Shown here piece after piece: positions 24,444 to 33,398 of a DNA stretch of 64,000 nt (its first letter is position 1; the number at the start of each line of letters is the position of its first letter). The stretch lies in NCBI GenBank assembly GCA_041671525.1, contig JBAZBJ010000005.1:1-64000 (forward strand), in the 5' to 3' direction. The notes under the pieces are model-generated. The model did no database searches. It saw nothing but the letters and a program-made list of their open reading frames with translations, and was not told the origin of the DNA. The position numbers were made by a program, and so were the translations under genes. The stretch comes from UBA11098 sp041671525 (GTDB lineage: Bacteria; Patescibacteriota; Minisyncoccia; Moranbacterales; UBA2206).

Positions 24444-25154
24444 ATGATCACACAAGACGGGAAAAAAATTATCATTTCCGCAGATGATTTCGGAATCAGT
24501 GCCAAAGCGAACGCCAATACGTTGGCGTTGATTGAACAAAAGAAAATTGATCGCGTGGAAATCATGATGAGCAGAAATATCACCGCCGAACATGTTGGGG
24601 TTTTGTTGTCATCCGGAATCAAGCTGGACATCCATCTGCATCTGGCCAAAGCTGAGCTGGATTTTTGGCAGAACAATCCGCGGGAAATGAAAACCGGAGC
24701 GGTCAAGCGGATCTTTCTTTTTCTTTCCCATTATTTTTTTGGCGAAAAAAGGCCGCGGGTGGTTGAAAAAGAATGGGCCGGACAAATTCAGGATTTCCGC
24801 AATATTTTCGGTAGAAATCCGGACGGGATCAGTTCACATGAACACATCCACTTTTTCCCAACCTATTTTCGCGTCGCCGTCAGACTTGCCCAAAAATATG
24901 AGATTCCCTATGTGCGCTTTGGCAAATTTTGGCTTCAGGTGAAAAATAATATTTGCCTGATTCTTAATCTATTACGCAAAGTCAGTCGTCCGTTCTTTCG
25001 CAAAACAAAACTGGAGACTGCGGATTTTATGGTCAGTTTTGATTGGTTTCTAGGCTCCAAGGCATTGCTTGAACACTGTCCGGACGACCGGATCACCGAG
25101 GTCATCTTCCATCCGGAAAAAGATTCGGAATTTGAAGTCTTGAGTCGCCTATAA
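24444..25154 (+). CDS. ChbG/YdjC (HpnK)-type polysaccharide deacetylase
   Basis: A 236-residue protein of the ChbG/YdjC family. Metal and active-site motifs: ISADDFGIS (11-19), DIHLHL (62-67) and SSHEHIHFFP (130-139), then a C-terminal EVIFHPEKD. The family removes acetyl groups from N-acetylated sugars such as chitobiose or hopanoid-linked GlcNAc. It has no signal peptide, so it should act in the cytoplasm on a lipid-linked or soluble precursor. It shares the rightward transcript with the upstream GT-C gene and converges with the LPG-synthase-like gene 17 nt away. Slightly shorter than the usual 250-290 residues. Confidence 0.86.
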   Translation: MITQDGKKIIISADDFGISAKANANTLALIEQKKIDRVEIMMSRNITAEHVGVLLSSGIKLDIHLHLAKAELDFWQNNPREMKTGAVKRIFLFLSHYFFGEKRPRVVEKEWAGQIQDFRNIFGRNPDGISSHEHIHFFPTYFRVAVRLAQKYEIPYVRFGKFWLQVKNNICLILNLLRKVSRPFFRKTKLETADFMVSFDWFLGSKALLEHCPDDRITEVIFHPEKDSEFEVLSRL

Positions 25155-25171
25155 AAGGTGAACAAGTAAGT

Positions 25172-26098
25172 TTATTTTTTACTTTTCAGATACAGCGGTA
25201 AGGCGAAGAAACTCAAAAGCATTTGCAAAAAACGACTCAGCAGGGCGACGGAAATGACAGAGGCGCTGCTAATGCCATAGATCCCAAAAAAAGTCACATA
25301 CGCCCATTCCTTGAGCCCGATGTTGTTGATGCTGATCGGGATGACGGAAATTATACTGATGATGAAGATGGTTGAAAGGTAATCCAGGATGTCGATGTGG
25401 ATGCCCAATGACCAAAACAAGATATAGTTCGGGATAGCCACGCCGACAAAAGCGAAAATTGCGCCGCCCAGGGTGGCTTTGGAAAGGATGCCGGAGTCAT
25501 TGTTATATCTTCCCAGTTCATTTAGGAAGATTTTTATTTTTTGTGGGATATATTTTCCAAATTTTTGTCTCAGGTATGTTGAATGGCGAAAACGCGGCAA
25601 AAAAACATCTAGCCCGAAGGAGAGGATGAGCAATAGGTAAAATCCCATCAAAGCCTTGCTTTTAAGGATAGTGTCTAGGTTGAAAATCGCGAAAACAAAA
25701 GCGATGATTGATCCACCGACAAAACCGGTGATCCGATCCATCATGACAGTCGAAGCCGCCTCCGGATATTGTTTGGTTTTTTTCCCGAGTTCGTAGGCAC
25801 GGTAGGTGTCGCCGCCGATGAAGGACGGCATAAAGTTGTTGATAAATGATCCGGTGAAATATAATTTGAAAAAATCCGCGAGGGGCAGCATAAAACCCTT
25901 GCTGTGAGCCAAGAGTTGCCATTTGTAAGCGGAAATCACCATGCCCAGCAGGATGGCGGCCAGATAAAGCGCAATCTGCCACCAGCGAATTTCGCCCAAA
26001 TAAAAAACGACTTCGCTCCAGTTGATTCCATACAGAACCCAGACAAGAAGACTCGTGCTGACGATCAGTTTAAGCAAAAATTTTACGGTCTTGTTCAT
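25172..26098 (-). CDS. Lysylphosphatidylglycerol synthase TM region / UPF0104-like flippase-type membrane protein
   Basis: A 308-residue protein with seven to eight membrane segments matching the AglD/YbhN/LPG-synthase TM family: LLKLIVSTSLLVWVLYGI at the start, FFKLYFTGSFINNFMPSFIGGDTYRAYEL (the conserved NNxxPxxxGGD motif), and a C-terminal INNIGLKEWAY followed by FLQMLLSFFALPLYL. Relatives occur beside glycosyltransferases and are thought to move or process lipid-linked sugars; their exact reaction is not settled. Its start is 1 nt from the stop of the upstream GT4 gene, so the two are co-expressed. Confidence 0.85.
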   Translation of the reverse strand: MNKTVKFLLKLIVSTSLLVWVLYGINWSEVVFYLGEIRWWQIALYLAAILLGMVISAYKWQLLAHSKGFMLPLADFFKLYFTGSFINNFMPSFIGGDTYRAYELGKKTKQYPEAASTVMMDRITGFVGGSIIAFVFAIFNLDTILKSKALMGFYLLLILSFGLDVFLPRFRHSTYLRQKFGKYIPQKIKIFLNELGRYNNDSGILSKATLGGAIFAFVGVAIPNYILFWSLGIHIDILDYLSTIFIISIISVIPISINNIGLKEWAYVTFFGIYGISSASVISVALLSRFLQMLLSFFALPLYLKSKK

Positions 26099-26099
26099 G

Positions 26100-27266
26100 C
26101 TATTTTACTTTTTTGTATAGCTCAAAATATTGCTGTGCCACTTTTGTCCAGCTCATTTCTTCGGCGATCCTTCGACTGGCGGCGCCCATGCTTTTGGTTG
26201 CGGCGGGATCAGTGATTAGCTTTTCCAACTTCTCGGCAATATCGGCGGCATTCTTAAATTTGACGATATAGCCGTTCACGCCTTCCCTGATAAGTTCATC
26301 GGCTCCGCCGGTCGGGGTCATAACGATCGGCATGCCGCTGGCCATGGCTTCCAGCATATTGTTGCTCATACCTTCGTTGAGTGATGGCAGAATAAAAACA
26401 TCCGAGGCATGATGATATTTGACAAATTCTGTGTTGGGCGTCACAAATCCGGTAAACTGTATTTTTTCTTCCAGTCCCAATTTTTTTGATTGTGCTTTTA
26501 ATTCATCCTCAGCGTTACCTTCCCCGCCGGCAATGAGCAACCGGACGTCCGGATATTTTTTCACAATCTCGGCGAAAGCAGCAATGACATAGTTAAAACC
26601 TTTTCTGCGGGAAAGGCGGGAGGCGCACAGAATCGTAAAATTTCTGCGCAATCCTGGATTCTCCTGCGGCTTAAAAATTTCAATATTTATGCCGTTGTAG
26701 ATGACGCCGATTTCTTGCTTTGAGTTGCTCCGTAGCGCGAGGTCCTTGATCATTTGGCTGTTGGCAATTACCGCGGCCGACATTTTCCAAATAAAAACAA
26801 TTGGCCACTTAAGGATATAATAGATCCAAGTGAAACGCTCGCTGTACCATGGCACATCAGAGCCGCGCAGCGAAACGATATACGGCAAGCCAAATTCAAA
26901 TTTGAGCAGCATGGAAACAAAGCCACAGGGCACCGTAAAAAAAGAATGGGTCAAGTCATAGGCCTTGTTTTCAATTTTGGCTTGTTTGATTAATTTTCGG
27001 GAAAAAAAGTAGGCCTTCCAGGCATAAACGAGCAAATCGCGCTGTGACTGGTAGGTCATATTGTCCTTGTTTTTGCCGATTGGCAGGCGATGCACACGGA
27101 CATTCTCGCCGACCAGATCCGGGTGATAGTCACCATCAAATGACGAGGTGATGAAATCCACTTCTAAATCGGGAAGGTTGGTAAATTCTCGCAAGATGCT
27201 CTGGGATGCATACGCTGCTCCCCCGCCCAGCGGCGGATATTCGTAGTTGAAAAATAAGACTTTCAT
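26100..27266 (-). CDS. GT4-family glycosyltransferase
   Basis: A 388-residue GT-B enzyme. It begins MKVLFFNYEYPPLGGGAAYAS, a classic acceptor loop; the donor half has FTILCASRLSRRKGFN, LLIAGGEGNAEDE and SLNEGMSNNMLEAMASGMPIV with the E-x7-E motif. It is likely cytoplasmic, membrane-associated and acting on a lipid-linked sugar. The predicted -10 box ends 7 nt before its ATG, so the transcript is probably leaderless. It forms a two-gene unit with the flippase-like gene downstream. Specificity unknown. Confidence 0.9.
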   Translation of the reverse strand: MKVLFFNYEYPPLGGGAAYASQSILREFTNLPDLEVDFITSSFDGDYHPDLVGENVRVHRLPIGKNKDNMTYQSQRDLLVYAWKAYFFSRKLIKQAKIENKAYDLTHSFFTVPCGFVSMLLKFEFGLPYIVSLRGSDVPWYSERFTWIYYILKWPIVFIWKMSAAVIANSQMIKDLALRSNSKQEIGVIYNGINIEIFKPQENPGLRRNFTILCASRLSRRKGFNYVIAAFAEIVKKYPDVRLLIAGGEGNAEDELKAQSKKLGLEEKIQFTGFVTPNTEFVKYHHASDVFILPSLNEGMSNNMLEAMASGMPIVMTPTGGADELIREGVNGYIVKFKNAADIAEKLEKLITDPAATKSMGAASRRIAEEMSWTKVAQQYFELYKKVK

Positions 27267-27273
27267 GGTCTTA

Positions 27274-27279
27274 AGTATA
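27274..27279 (-). promoter_or_regulatory. -10 box of the GT4/flippase-like unit, predicted leaderless
   Basis: Minus strand TATACT, 7 nt before the ATG at 27266. A weak TTTTCA lies 17 nt upstream. The terminator of the preceding gene ends just upstream. Confidence 0.5.
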
Positions 27280-27306
27280 TCAAAATCAAGCTGATTTGAA
27301 AAGAAA

Positions 27307-27330
27307 AAAGGGCAGATCTCTCTGCCCTTT
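27307..27330 (-). terminator. Intrinsic terminator of the UDP-glucose dehydrogenase gene
   Basis: AAAGGGCAGA and TCTGCCCTTT form a perfect 10-bp stem with a 4-nt loop, followed on the minus strand by TTTCTTTTC. It lies 21 nt after the stop codon. Confidence 0.88.
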
Positions 27331-27351
27331 AGTAAATACTCTCAACTGAAA

Positions 27352-28659
27352 TCAGCCGCGACCAACCCCAGTGTAATTGAAGCCTATTTTTTTGGCAACT
27401 TCCGGGTCGTATATGTTTCTGAGATCAGCCAGTCCATTGCCGCGCATCAGCCTTTTCATTTTTTTCAGATTAAGTCCTCCAAACTGGTTCCACTCAGTTA
27501 AAACAACAACAGCGTCAACACCCTTACATGCTTCGTATTCGTTTTCAACATAGGAAGCATCTGGTATAAGTGTCTTTGAAACTTCCATTGCTTGTGGATC
27601 AAAGGCAATAACCTCTGCGCCATCCTCAATAAGAGCCGGGATGATTATGAGAGCAGCTGCCTCACGCATGTCGTCAGTATCCTGCTTAAAGGCAAGACCC
27701 AAAACGCCGATTGTTTTTCCACGAACACTACCACCGCAAACCTTACGAATCTTGTTTATCATGCGGATGCGTTGATCGCGATTCGTCTCTTTGGCTGCTT
27801 CTACAATACGAAGCTGAACGCCTTTCTCTTTTGCAATTGCGATTAAGGCGTCAACATCTTTTGGAAAACAGGAACCTCCCCAGCCTGGTCCGGGGTGCAA
27901 AAATGATTTTGCAATCCGTCCGTCCATGCCAATCGCTCGACCTAAAGTTATGACATCTGCCCCCACAACTTCACACAGATTAGCCATTTCATTGATGAAA
28001 CTAATTTTTACAGCAAGGAAAGAATTGTTGGCGTATTTGATGAGCTCGGCAGTCACAGGATTTGTAATAACAAATGGCATCTCACTCCTTGAGAGCGCCT
28101 GGTAGATTGATTTAAGAATCTCAGTTGCACGTGCACTTGAAGTTCCAAGAACAATCTTATCAGGAAATTCGAAATCACGAATAGCAGCCCCTTCACGGAG
28201 AAATTCCGGATTCGAAGCAACATCAAACTTTGCCTTTGGATTTGTTTCCTTGATAATCTTTTTGACAAGATCAGCAGTGCCAACAGGTACAGTGCTCTTG
28301 TTTACGATGACTGTATACTGCGTTAGGTGTTTTGCGATGTCCTTGGCAGCTTGCTTCACATATTTGAGATCTGCAAAACCATCTCCACGCCTTGAGGTTG
28401 GTGTTCCAACCGCAATAAAAACGGCATCAGCTCCGGTCACAACCTCTTTCGTGTCGGTTGTGAACTTGAGTCGTCCAGCCTTTACATTTTCCATTACAAT
28501 AATATCCAGACCGGGCTCGTAGATGGGAATTTTTCCCGCCTTTAACGCCTCGATTTTTTCCGCATTTGTGTCGCCACAAATAACAGTGTGACCAAATTTT
28601 GCGAAGCATGCGCCTGAGACTGCTCCAACATAACCTGTTCCAATGACTCCGATTTTCAT
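27352..28659 (-). CDS. ugd: UDP-glucose 6-dehydrogenase
   Basis: A 435-residue enzyme oxidising UDP-glucose to UDP-glucuronate with two NAD+. Features: MKIGVIGTGYVG NAD site (6-12), VGTPTSRRGDGFADL, STVPVGT (122-128), NPEFLREG (150-157), Lys208 in ELIKYANNSFLA, and the thiohemiacetal Cys264 in GGSCFPKD. Its product feeds the decarboxylase at 48177 and the epimerase at 58326. Unlike most genes here it is alone on its transcript, with a strong promoter, a clear Shine-Dalgarno AGAGGAG and a strong terminator. Its codon choice looks less GC-rich at third positions than its neighbours, which may reflect high expression or separate ancestry. Confidence 0.93.
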   Translation of the reverse strand: MKIGVIGTGYVGAVSGACFAKFGHTVICGDTNAEKIEALKAGKIPIYEPGLDIIVMENVKAGRLKFTTDTKEVVTGADAVFIAVGTPTSRRGDGFADLKYVKQAAKDIAKHLTQYTVIVNKSTVPVGTADLVKKIIKETNPKAKFDVASNPEFLREGAAIRDFEFPDKIVLGTSSARATEILKSIYQALSRSEMPFVITNPVTAELIKYANNSFLAVKISFINEMANLCEVVGADVITLGRAIGMDGRIAKSFLHPGPGWGGSCFPKDVDALIAIAKEKGVQLRIVEAAKETNRDQRIRMINKIRKVCGGSVRGKTIGVLGLAFKQDTDDMREAAALIIIPALIEDGAEVIAFDPQAMEVSKTLIPDASYVENEYEACKGVDAVVVLTEWNQFGGLNLKKMKRLMRGNGLADLRNIYDPEVAKKIGFNYTGVGRG

Positions 28660-28668
28660 ACGCTTCTT

Positions 28669-28675
28669 CTCCTCT
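28669..28675 (-). promoter_or_regulatory. Strong Shine-Dalgarno of ugd
   Basis: AGAGGAG on the minus strand, 9 nt before the ATG at 28659. It is noteworthy because most genes in the window lack a clear one. Confidence 0.8.
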
Positions 28676-28742
28676 TTAAGTTATTATTTTAAGCTAAAAT
28701 TAGCCTAATTTTATGTTAATGAGCTGCCACTCCTGAAGTATA

Positions 28743-28770
28743 ATTCTAGCAAAAATGGCAGTTTTGTCAA
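28743..28770 (-). promoter_or_regulatory. Promoter of ugd
   Basis: Minus strand TTGACA (28765-28770), 16 nt, TAGAAT (28743-28748) preceded by TGC (extended -10). The leader is about 75 nt and contains a small AT-rich hairpin (AAAATTAG/CTAATTTT, about 28696-28712). Confidence 0.82.
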
Positions 28771-28783
28771 ACAAAATATGCGT

Positions 28784-29719
28784 CTAATTATTGGTGATTT
28801 CGCGAATCGAATAATTCATCCGTTTTTGGCCTTTGTAATAATTTTTGATCATAATGTCGGCCATCAGGCCAAATACGAACAACTGAATGCCGATCATGAT
28901 GAAGAACACGCCCATCAGCGGCCAGATCTTTTCGGAAAGTGATCCACCCATAATTTTGTAGATTGCCATCCAGGCCAGGATTCCAAAACCAACAACCGAC
29001 ATGATGATGCCAGTGCCGCCAAAAAGATGCAGCGGCCGATAGGCATATTTCCGCCAAAACCAAACGGAAATCATATCCACAATGCCTTTGAGTCCCCGCT
29101 TCCAATTGTATTTTGTTTTGCCGTGGATCCGGGCGTGATGGGACACCTTAACCTCACCGACCTTGAATCCTTGCAGTTCCAGCAGGGCCGGGATGAACCG
29201 GTGCATCTCGCCAAACAGATCCAAATCCTGAAAACACTCGGCCCGATAGGCCTTCAGGCTGCAGCCACTGTCATGGATGGTGTCATGGATCAAAATTTTG
29301 CGCAGCAAATTGGCCGCGCGCGAAGACAAGTGCTTGCTCAGGCTGTCCTGGCGCTGCCAACGCCAGCCGGAAACGATATCAAAGCCCTCAACCATCTTGG
29401 TTAAAAGCAAAGGAATGTCGGCCGGATCATTTTGCAGATCCGCATCCATGGTGACGATAATTTCTCCGGTTGCCTGTTTGAAACCGGCATCCATGGCTGC
29501 GGTCTGCCCAAAGCCCTTGCGAAACTTGATCAATGTGAGCGGACTCAAATTCTTGCAGGCCTGCACGGTTCCGTCAGTGGAGCCATCGTCGGTGAAAATA
29601 ATTTCAAAAGGTCGTCCGATTTTTTGGCAGACCTCAACAATGCGGCGATGCAGTTCGGCCACATTGCCCTCTTCATTATGCATGGGCGCGACAATTGAAA
29701 GATAGGGTTTTTCGCTCAT
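28784..29719 (-). CDS. GT2 polyprenol-phosphate sugar transferase (DPM1/ArnC-like)
   Basis: A 311-residue GT2 enzyme with VAPMHNEEGNV (10-20), FTDDGSTDGT, the DxD-type TMDADLQNDP, and SGCSLKAYR, followed by two C-terminal membrane segments (about 230-255 and 265-290). Family role: transfer of a sugar from a nucleotide donor onto polyprenyl phosphate. It is one of three such enzymes here (with 6338 and 52253) and would supply the GT-C enzymes. A TATAAT ends 10 nt before the ATG, so it may have its own near-leaderless promoter. Confidence 0.88.
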   Translation of the reverse strand: MSEKPYLSIVAPMHNEEGNVAELHRRIVEVCQKIGRPFEIIFTDDGSTDGTVQACKNLSPLTLIKFRKGFGQTAAMDAGFKQATGEIIVTMDADLQNDPADIPLLLTKMVEGFDIVSGWRWQRQDSLSKHLSSRAANLLRKILIHDTIHDSGCSLKAYRAECFQDLDLFGEMHRFIPALLELQGFKVGEVKVSHHARIHGKTKYNWKRGLKGIVDMISVWFWRKYAYRPLHLFGGTGIIMSVVGFGILAWMAIYKIMGGSLSEKIWPLMGVFFIMIGIQLFVFGLMADIMIKNYYKGQKRMNYSIREITNN

Positions 29720-29808
29720 ATGAGTATGAATTATAATTTGAAATCTTATGTTTGGCCTTTAAAATGCACGTTTACATTAGCTCTCTTTTGTTATTTTACC
29801 CCAATCCT

Positions 29809-30153
29809 TCATTCCCTGCAATTATCCTCAATTCTCGCATCTTTCTCATAAAGCGCCATCACAACGATCAAGATCATGGAATAATAGGCCAAGACGGCCA
29901 TTTTTTCCGCCCAATCTTTCATCCCAAAGACCAAGAGCAAAGCGGTCAGCACCAGGAAAGCGATGGCCGCTCCGGCCGGGAATCGGCTCGGGATCGGATG
30001 GATCAGGAGATGCAGAAAAACCAAAAAGAATGCCAGATTCATCAGTTCCCACTGAAAATAGGCTGCCATGGCGACGGCCAACGCAAGAAAAATGATTTCC
30101 ACGACATTTCGCGGCGAAGGAAATTTTTTAATTTTTTTAAACATTTTTTTCAT
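29809..30153 (-). CDS. Small three-pass membrane protein, unknown function
   Basis: Not recognised. The 114-residue product has a Lys-rich N-terminus (MKKMFKKIKKF) and three hydrophobic segments (about 17-35, 38-52 and 60-100, the last perhaps two). There are no conserved polar motifs to suggest an enzyme. A GAGG 9 nt before the start overlaps the stop of the upstream secreted-protein gene, implying translational coupling. A role as a partner of that protein or of the following GT2 is possible. Confidence 0.65.
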   Translation of the reverse strand: MKKMFKKIKKFPSPRNVVEIIFLALAVAMAAYFQWELMNLAFFLVFLHLLIHPIPSRFPAGAAIAFLVLTALLLVFGMKDWAEKMAVLAYYSMILIVVMALYEKDARIEDNCRE

Positions 30154-30162
30154 CTTAGAGCC

Positions 30163-31824
30163 TCATTTTACAATTAAATCCGCTTCGATTTTCAAATTCT
30201 TAATTGAGAAATAGCGCGTCCTGGAGATGTCCGTCATATCAGGCGTGATTCTGAAATAGATGGTTTTCGCGTCTCTCGGCGCCACCACGGCAAAATCAAA
30301 TTTTTGCAACAGGTCTTTTCCGTCCTGCGTTTCTGCTTCACTCGCCGCTTCTCCCGCAAGATTTTCATCCTCGGTTTCTTCATTTTCTCCAATTTGCCCA
30401 TCGATCGTTTCTGCCATCAAGCCTTCCTGGTCTGCACTTTCCGAAAATGGCGCCGCAATCCATTTTTCCTGGTCGAAAGAATATTCCACCTTCACTCTTT
30501 TCCAGCTGGATTGTGCTTGCTCTGCAAAAAAATGAATCTTCTGTATAGGAAAAATAGTGTTGATTTCGTATGTCAATGCGGAATCAGCGTCAGCTTTTCC
30601 GGCAATGACGCTTCGCTTGTCGTCAAAATTTGTTCCGGGAGAAGCGGTCTGCAGGTCAAAAATATCGGAAAATTCTCCTTTTGCGGCATAGGTATATTTC
30701 CCTTTTCCTTTGCCGAGGCTTTCGATCCGCGCTCCATTCATGATTTTCATCCCATCAGTCTCCTCAAAATCAATTCCATGGATCTTGAAAAACAAATCTC
30801 CCGCAATTTTAAAAACATTTTTCCTGACCCGAAAAGCGGCTGAGCCTTCCGAGTAGGTATCGTCATTGCGTCCGCCTTTTAAGTCTAAATAATTCCGATC
30901 ACTCACCTCGACGCTTGAATTGTCGATGCCGACAAAATAGGTCCTGCCTTTTTCCACATCGGCATAGAGAGGAAAAAGAAAAGCGCCATCGCTTTGTCGA
31001 TATCTTTCCAGCGCATCGGCCGTTGAAAATGTCTTCTGGGCGATATCTGTACCCACTGCATAGCAATCGCCCGATCCGCAACGCACTTCCTGCAGGGATA
31101 TGTTATAATTCTTGTCTTTTACTGATCTGTCCCTGAAGATATCCATTTTGAGGGACACGCCGGAAATATAATCGCCTTCGGCCTTGAAAGTCTGGCCGAG
31201 GATCATTTCCGGCTCATGCAGGAGATCAAAAGAATCAGTGGAGGCCTGAACTTGGGCAGGGCCGACGGATCCAGTTCTCGTTTCTGCCACAATCGTTTCC
31301 CGCAGTGCTGCAAATTCTTCCGGCGTGTCCACATTCAGTTTGGTCACGCCGATCGCCTTCAGAAAAATATCGCCTTCCCGGCCCGGTTCTTCTTTCTCGA
31401 AAAGAAGATTGTCAAATCCTTCCGGCAAAAAAAAGAAAATTTCGTGATTGAGGAATTTTTCCGACTGTTTCAGAGAAGCCTTTTTGATTTCTTGATTTTT
31501 TTCCGTATAAGTATTGAGCTTCACAATCACGTTTTCCGCATGGTCACTTTTCGCTTGGAAAGTCAGACGATAATACCCGCTCGGCAGATCAACCAACATG
31601 TCGTCCTGATAGAAAATATTCTCATCCTTGGTCAATTGCGGGGCTGCAAGTTCTTGTGCGGCACACTGCCCCGCCGCGCAATCATCGGAAGTGATTTTTT
31701 GGCTGGAAAATATCAGTTGATTCAAGAAAAAAACCAACAGCAAAAAACCCCCTGCCATCACCAGTCGCATCTCCTCTTTAACAAACCTTATAGCTTTAGA
31801 CTTTATAGCTTTATACCTAACCAT
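30163..31824 (-). CDS. Large membrane-anchored extracytoplasmic protein, unknown function
   Basis: Not recognised as a known family. The 553-residue product has a basic N-terminus, one anchor (about 20-40) and about 500 residues outside. Stretches such as SGYYRLTFQAKSDHAENVIVKLN (near 78-100) and WKRVKVEYSFDQEKWIAAPF (about 438-457) look like beta-sandwich, carbohydrate-binding or discoidin-type modules. An acidic linker with many Glu residues lies near 470-500. The start at 31824 is supported by a promoter whose -10 ends 7 nt upstream. The first codons carry a TTATAGCTTTA direct repeat. It may bind or display surface glycan (inference). Confidence 0.62.
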   Translation of the reverse strand: MVRYKAIKSKAIRFVKEEMRLVMAGGFLLLVFFLNQLIFSSQKITSDDCAAGQCAAQELAAPQLTKDENIFYQDDMLVDLPSGYYRLTFQAKSDHAENVIVKLNTYTEKNQEIKKASLKQSEKFLNHEIFFFLPEGFDNLLFEKEEPGREGDIFLKAIGVTKLNVDTPEEFAALRETIVAETRTGSVGPAQVQASTDSFDLLHEPEMILGQTFKAEGDYISGVSLKMDIFRDRSVKDKNYNISLQEVRCGSGDCYAVGTDIAQKTFSTADALERYRQSDGAFLFPLYADVEKGRTYFVGIDNSSVEVSDRNYLDLKGGRNDDTYSEGSAAFRVRKNVFKIAGDLFFKIHGIDFEETDGMKIMNGARIESLGKGKGKYTYAAKGEFSDIFDLQTASPGTNFDDKRSVIAGKADADSALTYEINTIFPIQKIHFFAEQAQSSWKRVKVEYSFDQEKWIAAPFSESADQEGLMAETIDGQIGENEETEDENLAGEAASEAETQDGKDLLQKFDFAVVAPRDAKTIYFRITPDMTDISRTRYFSIKNLKIEADLIVK

Positions 31825-31831
31825 ACTTTAC

Positions 31832-31860
31832 ATTTTATCTCATAGATTGATAATTTTCAA
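31832..31860 (-). promoter_or_regulatory. Promoter of the anchored 553-residue protein, predicted leaderless
   Basis: Minus strand TTGAAA (31855-31860), 17 nt, TAAAAT (31832-31837), then 7 nt to the ATG at 31824. The spacing is ideal. Confidence 0.7.
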
Positions 31861-31865
31861 CCTTA

Positions 31866-32663
31866 TTATTTCCTAAAACCCTCTAAATATTCAGGCAATT
31901 TCAGAATCCACTGCGCCTGCTCCGGATAAAAGAGAAATCTTTCCACGTCCTTGGCTGCCTGCGGGAGATCAACTTTTTTGGATTGCTCCTGCAAAAAATC
32001 AATCAACTCTTGTCGATTGCTGATTTTGAGACCCTTCTCTTCGAAAATTTCATATTTCGGTTCAAGATTCTTTTGGCTCAAAAACCAAATCAAGTCATAG
32101 AAATCTCGACCTTTTTGATATGGTCGGAAAATAATGGCATTGACTTTTTGCGCGAAAAGCGTTTCTCGAGAATTCACCAGCATCGGGAATCTTTCATTGA
32201 AGCTGTCAGCAAATTTGTTCTCAATGCCAATATGCGAGCTGGGATCAAAATCAATTTCAAATTTAACCAAAATTTTTTCATCTTTTTGAACATCAAAACC
32301 AAACTCGCGCAAAACATTGCGAAAGCGAAAAAAGATGATGTGGATATTTTCAGTGGTTTTGGTCCGAGCGTCAATCTCAAATCCTTGCAACGCAAGCCTG
32401 TCTTGAATGTCGCGCATCAGATCATCAATTGAAAATCCATCCGGCTTAAGCAAATCAAAATCCAGATCCTCCGAAAAACGATTGATGTTGTGGGCAAAGC
32501 GCAAACAAGTGCCGCCTAAAAATGAGAGGCTATCATTGTATTTGCTCAAGGAAAGCGCCTTGAGAATCTGGGTTTGCAGATATTCCAGCAGAATGTTTTT
32601 TTCCTGCCAAGGAATGTTTTTTTCTTGCGCGTATTTTCTGAAAAAATCCTTATTAGGCAACAT
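31866..32663 (-). CDS. abiEii: AbiEii-type nucleotidyltransferase toxin
   Basis: A 265-residue protein of the AbiEii/AbiGii family. The nucleotidyltransferase core shows GGTCLRFAHNINRFSEDLDFD (50-70) with the catalytic acidic pair at D66 and D68. Later motifs are VKFEIDFD and the Lys/Arg-rich RETLFAQKVNAIIFRPYQKGRDFYDLIWFL. AbiE systems are type IV toxin-antitoxin modules; the toxin is a GTP/NTP-dependent nucleotidyltransferase, with tRNA as target in studied homologues. It overlaps the antitoxin gene by 11 nt. Catalytic residues are intact. It could stabilise this locus or resist phage. Confidence 0.88.
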   Translation of the reverse strand: MLPNKDFFRKYAQEKNIPWQEKNILLEYLQTQILKALSLSKYNDSLSFLGGTCLRFAHNINRFSEDLDFDLLKPDGFSIDDLMRDIQDRLALQGFEIDARTKTTENIHIIFFRFRNVLREFGFDVQKDEKILVKFEIDFDPSSHIGIENKFADSFNERFPMLVNSRETLFAQKVNAIIFRPYQKGRDFYDLIWFLSQKNLEPKYEIFEEKGLKISNRQELIDFLQEQSKKVDLPQAAKDVERFLFYPEQAQWILKLPEYLEGFRK

Positions 32664-33273
32664 AATATTTTATAAATTTATCAGTTAACTCAGTCACTTT
32701 CTTGTTTTGGAACGCTTCAGCAAGGCTTGCGAGCCTATCAACATTGAATTTGAAATCTTCATTAAAGCGATAGCCTTGAAATTGTGCCAACTCACCATTC
32801 AGAATATTGCGATTCAAGTACAAAAAATCAACCAGCGCCTTCTCCGGCAACGCCAAATTGAAAGAAATTCCATTTTGATTTTTTATTTCAAAGCCACCAA
32901 AAGCTTCTTTTTTGATTTTTTGATAACTGAAATTTCCCAGCGGCGTTTTGAACTGCTTGGTTTTTCTGGTTGTCACCGAGGTTGTCGTAAAAACCGCCTC
33001 CGGAATGATCCCATAATAGCTCAGGGCAGTTTCCAAGCTTACATACGCAGGCGCGTAAATTTTTGTCGAGAAAACCATTGCGTCTGCTGAATTTTTCATT
33101 TCAGCCAAGGTATAGAGCCCCCTCCTCAGCATGATCAGATATCCCTTTTTGATCCAATTCTTCAAATTGACAAGGGTCGTACTCGAAAAATCCGCACCCA
33201 AAATAAGCCTCAATTCCTTGGTTTCAAAATAAGGCAATTCTTTGATTTTTTCTTTAAATTCAAAAAAATTCAT
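32653..33273 (-). CDS. abiEi: AbiEi-type antitoxin / transcriptional repressor
   Basis: A 206-residue protein with an N-terminal winged-helix region (FFEFKEKIKELPYFETKELRLIL ... LKNWIKKGYLIMLRRGLYTL), the LxRRGLY hallmark of the AbiEi family, then a C-terminal antitoxin domain with YVSLETALSYYGIIPEA. In the family the N-terminal domain represses its own operon and the C-terminal domain neutralises the toxin. It precedes the toxin gene as expected and has its own strong promoter with AT-rich inverted repeats. Confidence 0.88.
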   Translation of the reverse strand: MNFFEFKEKIKELPYFETKELRLILGADFSSTTLVNLKNWIKKGYLIMLRRGLYTLAEMKNSADAMVFSTKIYAPAYVSLETALSYYGIIPEAVFTTTSVTTRKTKQFKTPLGNFSYQKIKKEAFGGFEIKNQNGISFNLALPEKALVDFLYLNRNILNGELAQFQGYRFNEDFKFNVDRLASLAEAFQNKKVTELTDKFIKYYVA

Positions 33274-33306
33274 TTCTTTTATTAGTATTATTATATCAAT
33301 AAAGGA

Positions 33307-33335
33307 ATTGTATAATATTACATCCTTATTGTCAA
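33307..33335 (-). promoter_or_regulatory. abiE promoter with possible operator repeats
   Basis: Minus strand TTGACA (33330-33335), 17 nt, TACAAT (33307-33312). TATTATA overlaps the -10 upstream edge and TATAATA follows about 16 nt downstream, an inverted pair that could bind AbiEi. Confidence 0.68.
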
Positions 33336-33398
33336 TATTATTATTTTATGGCTTAATATAGGGAAAATGGACTGTTCTGACTTTTTCTTTACGCAAAA

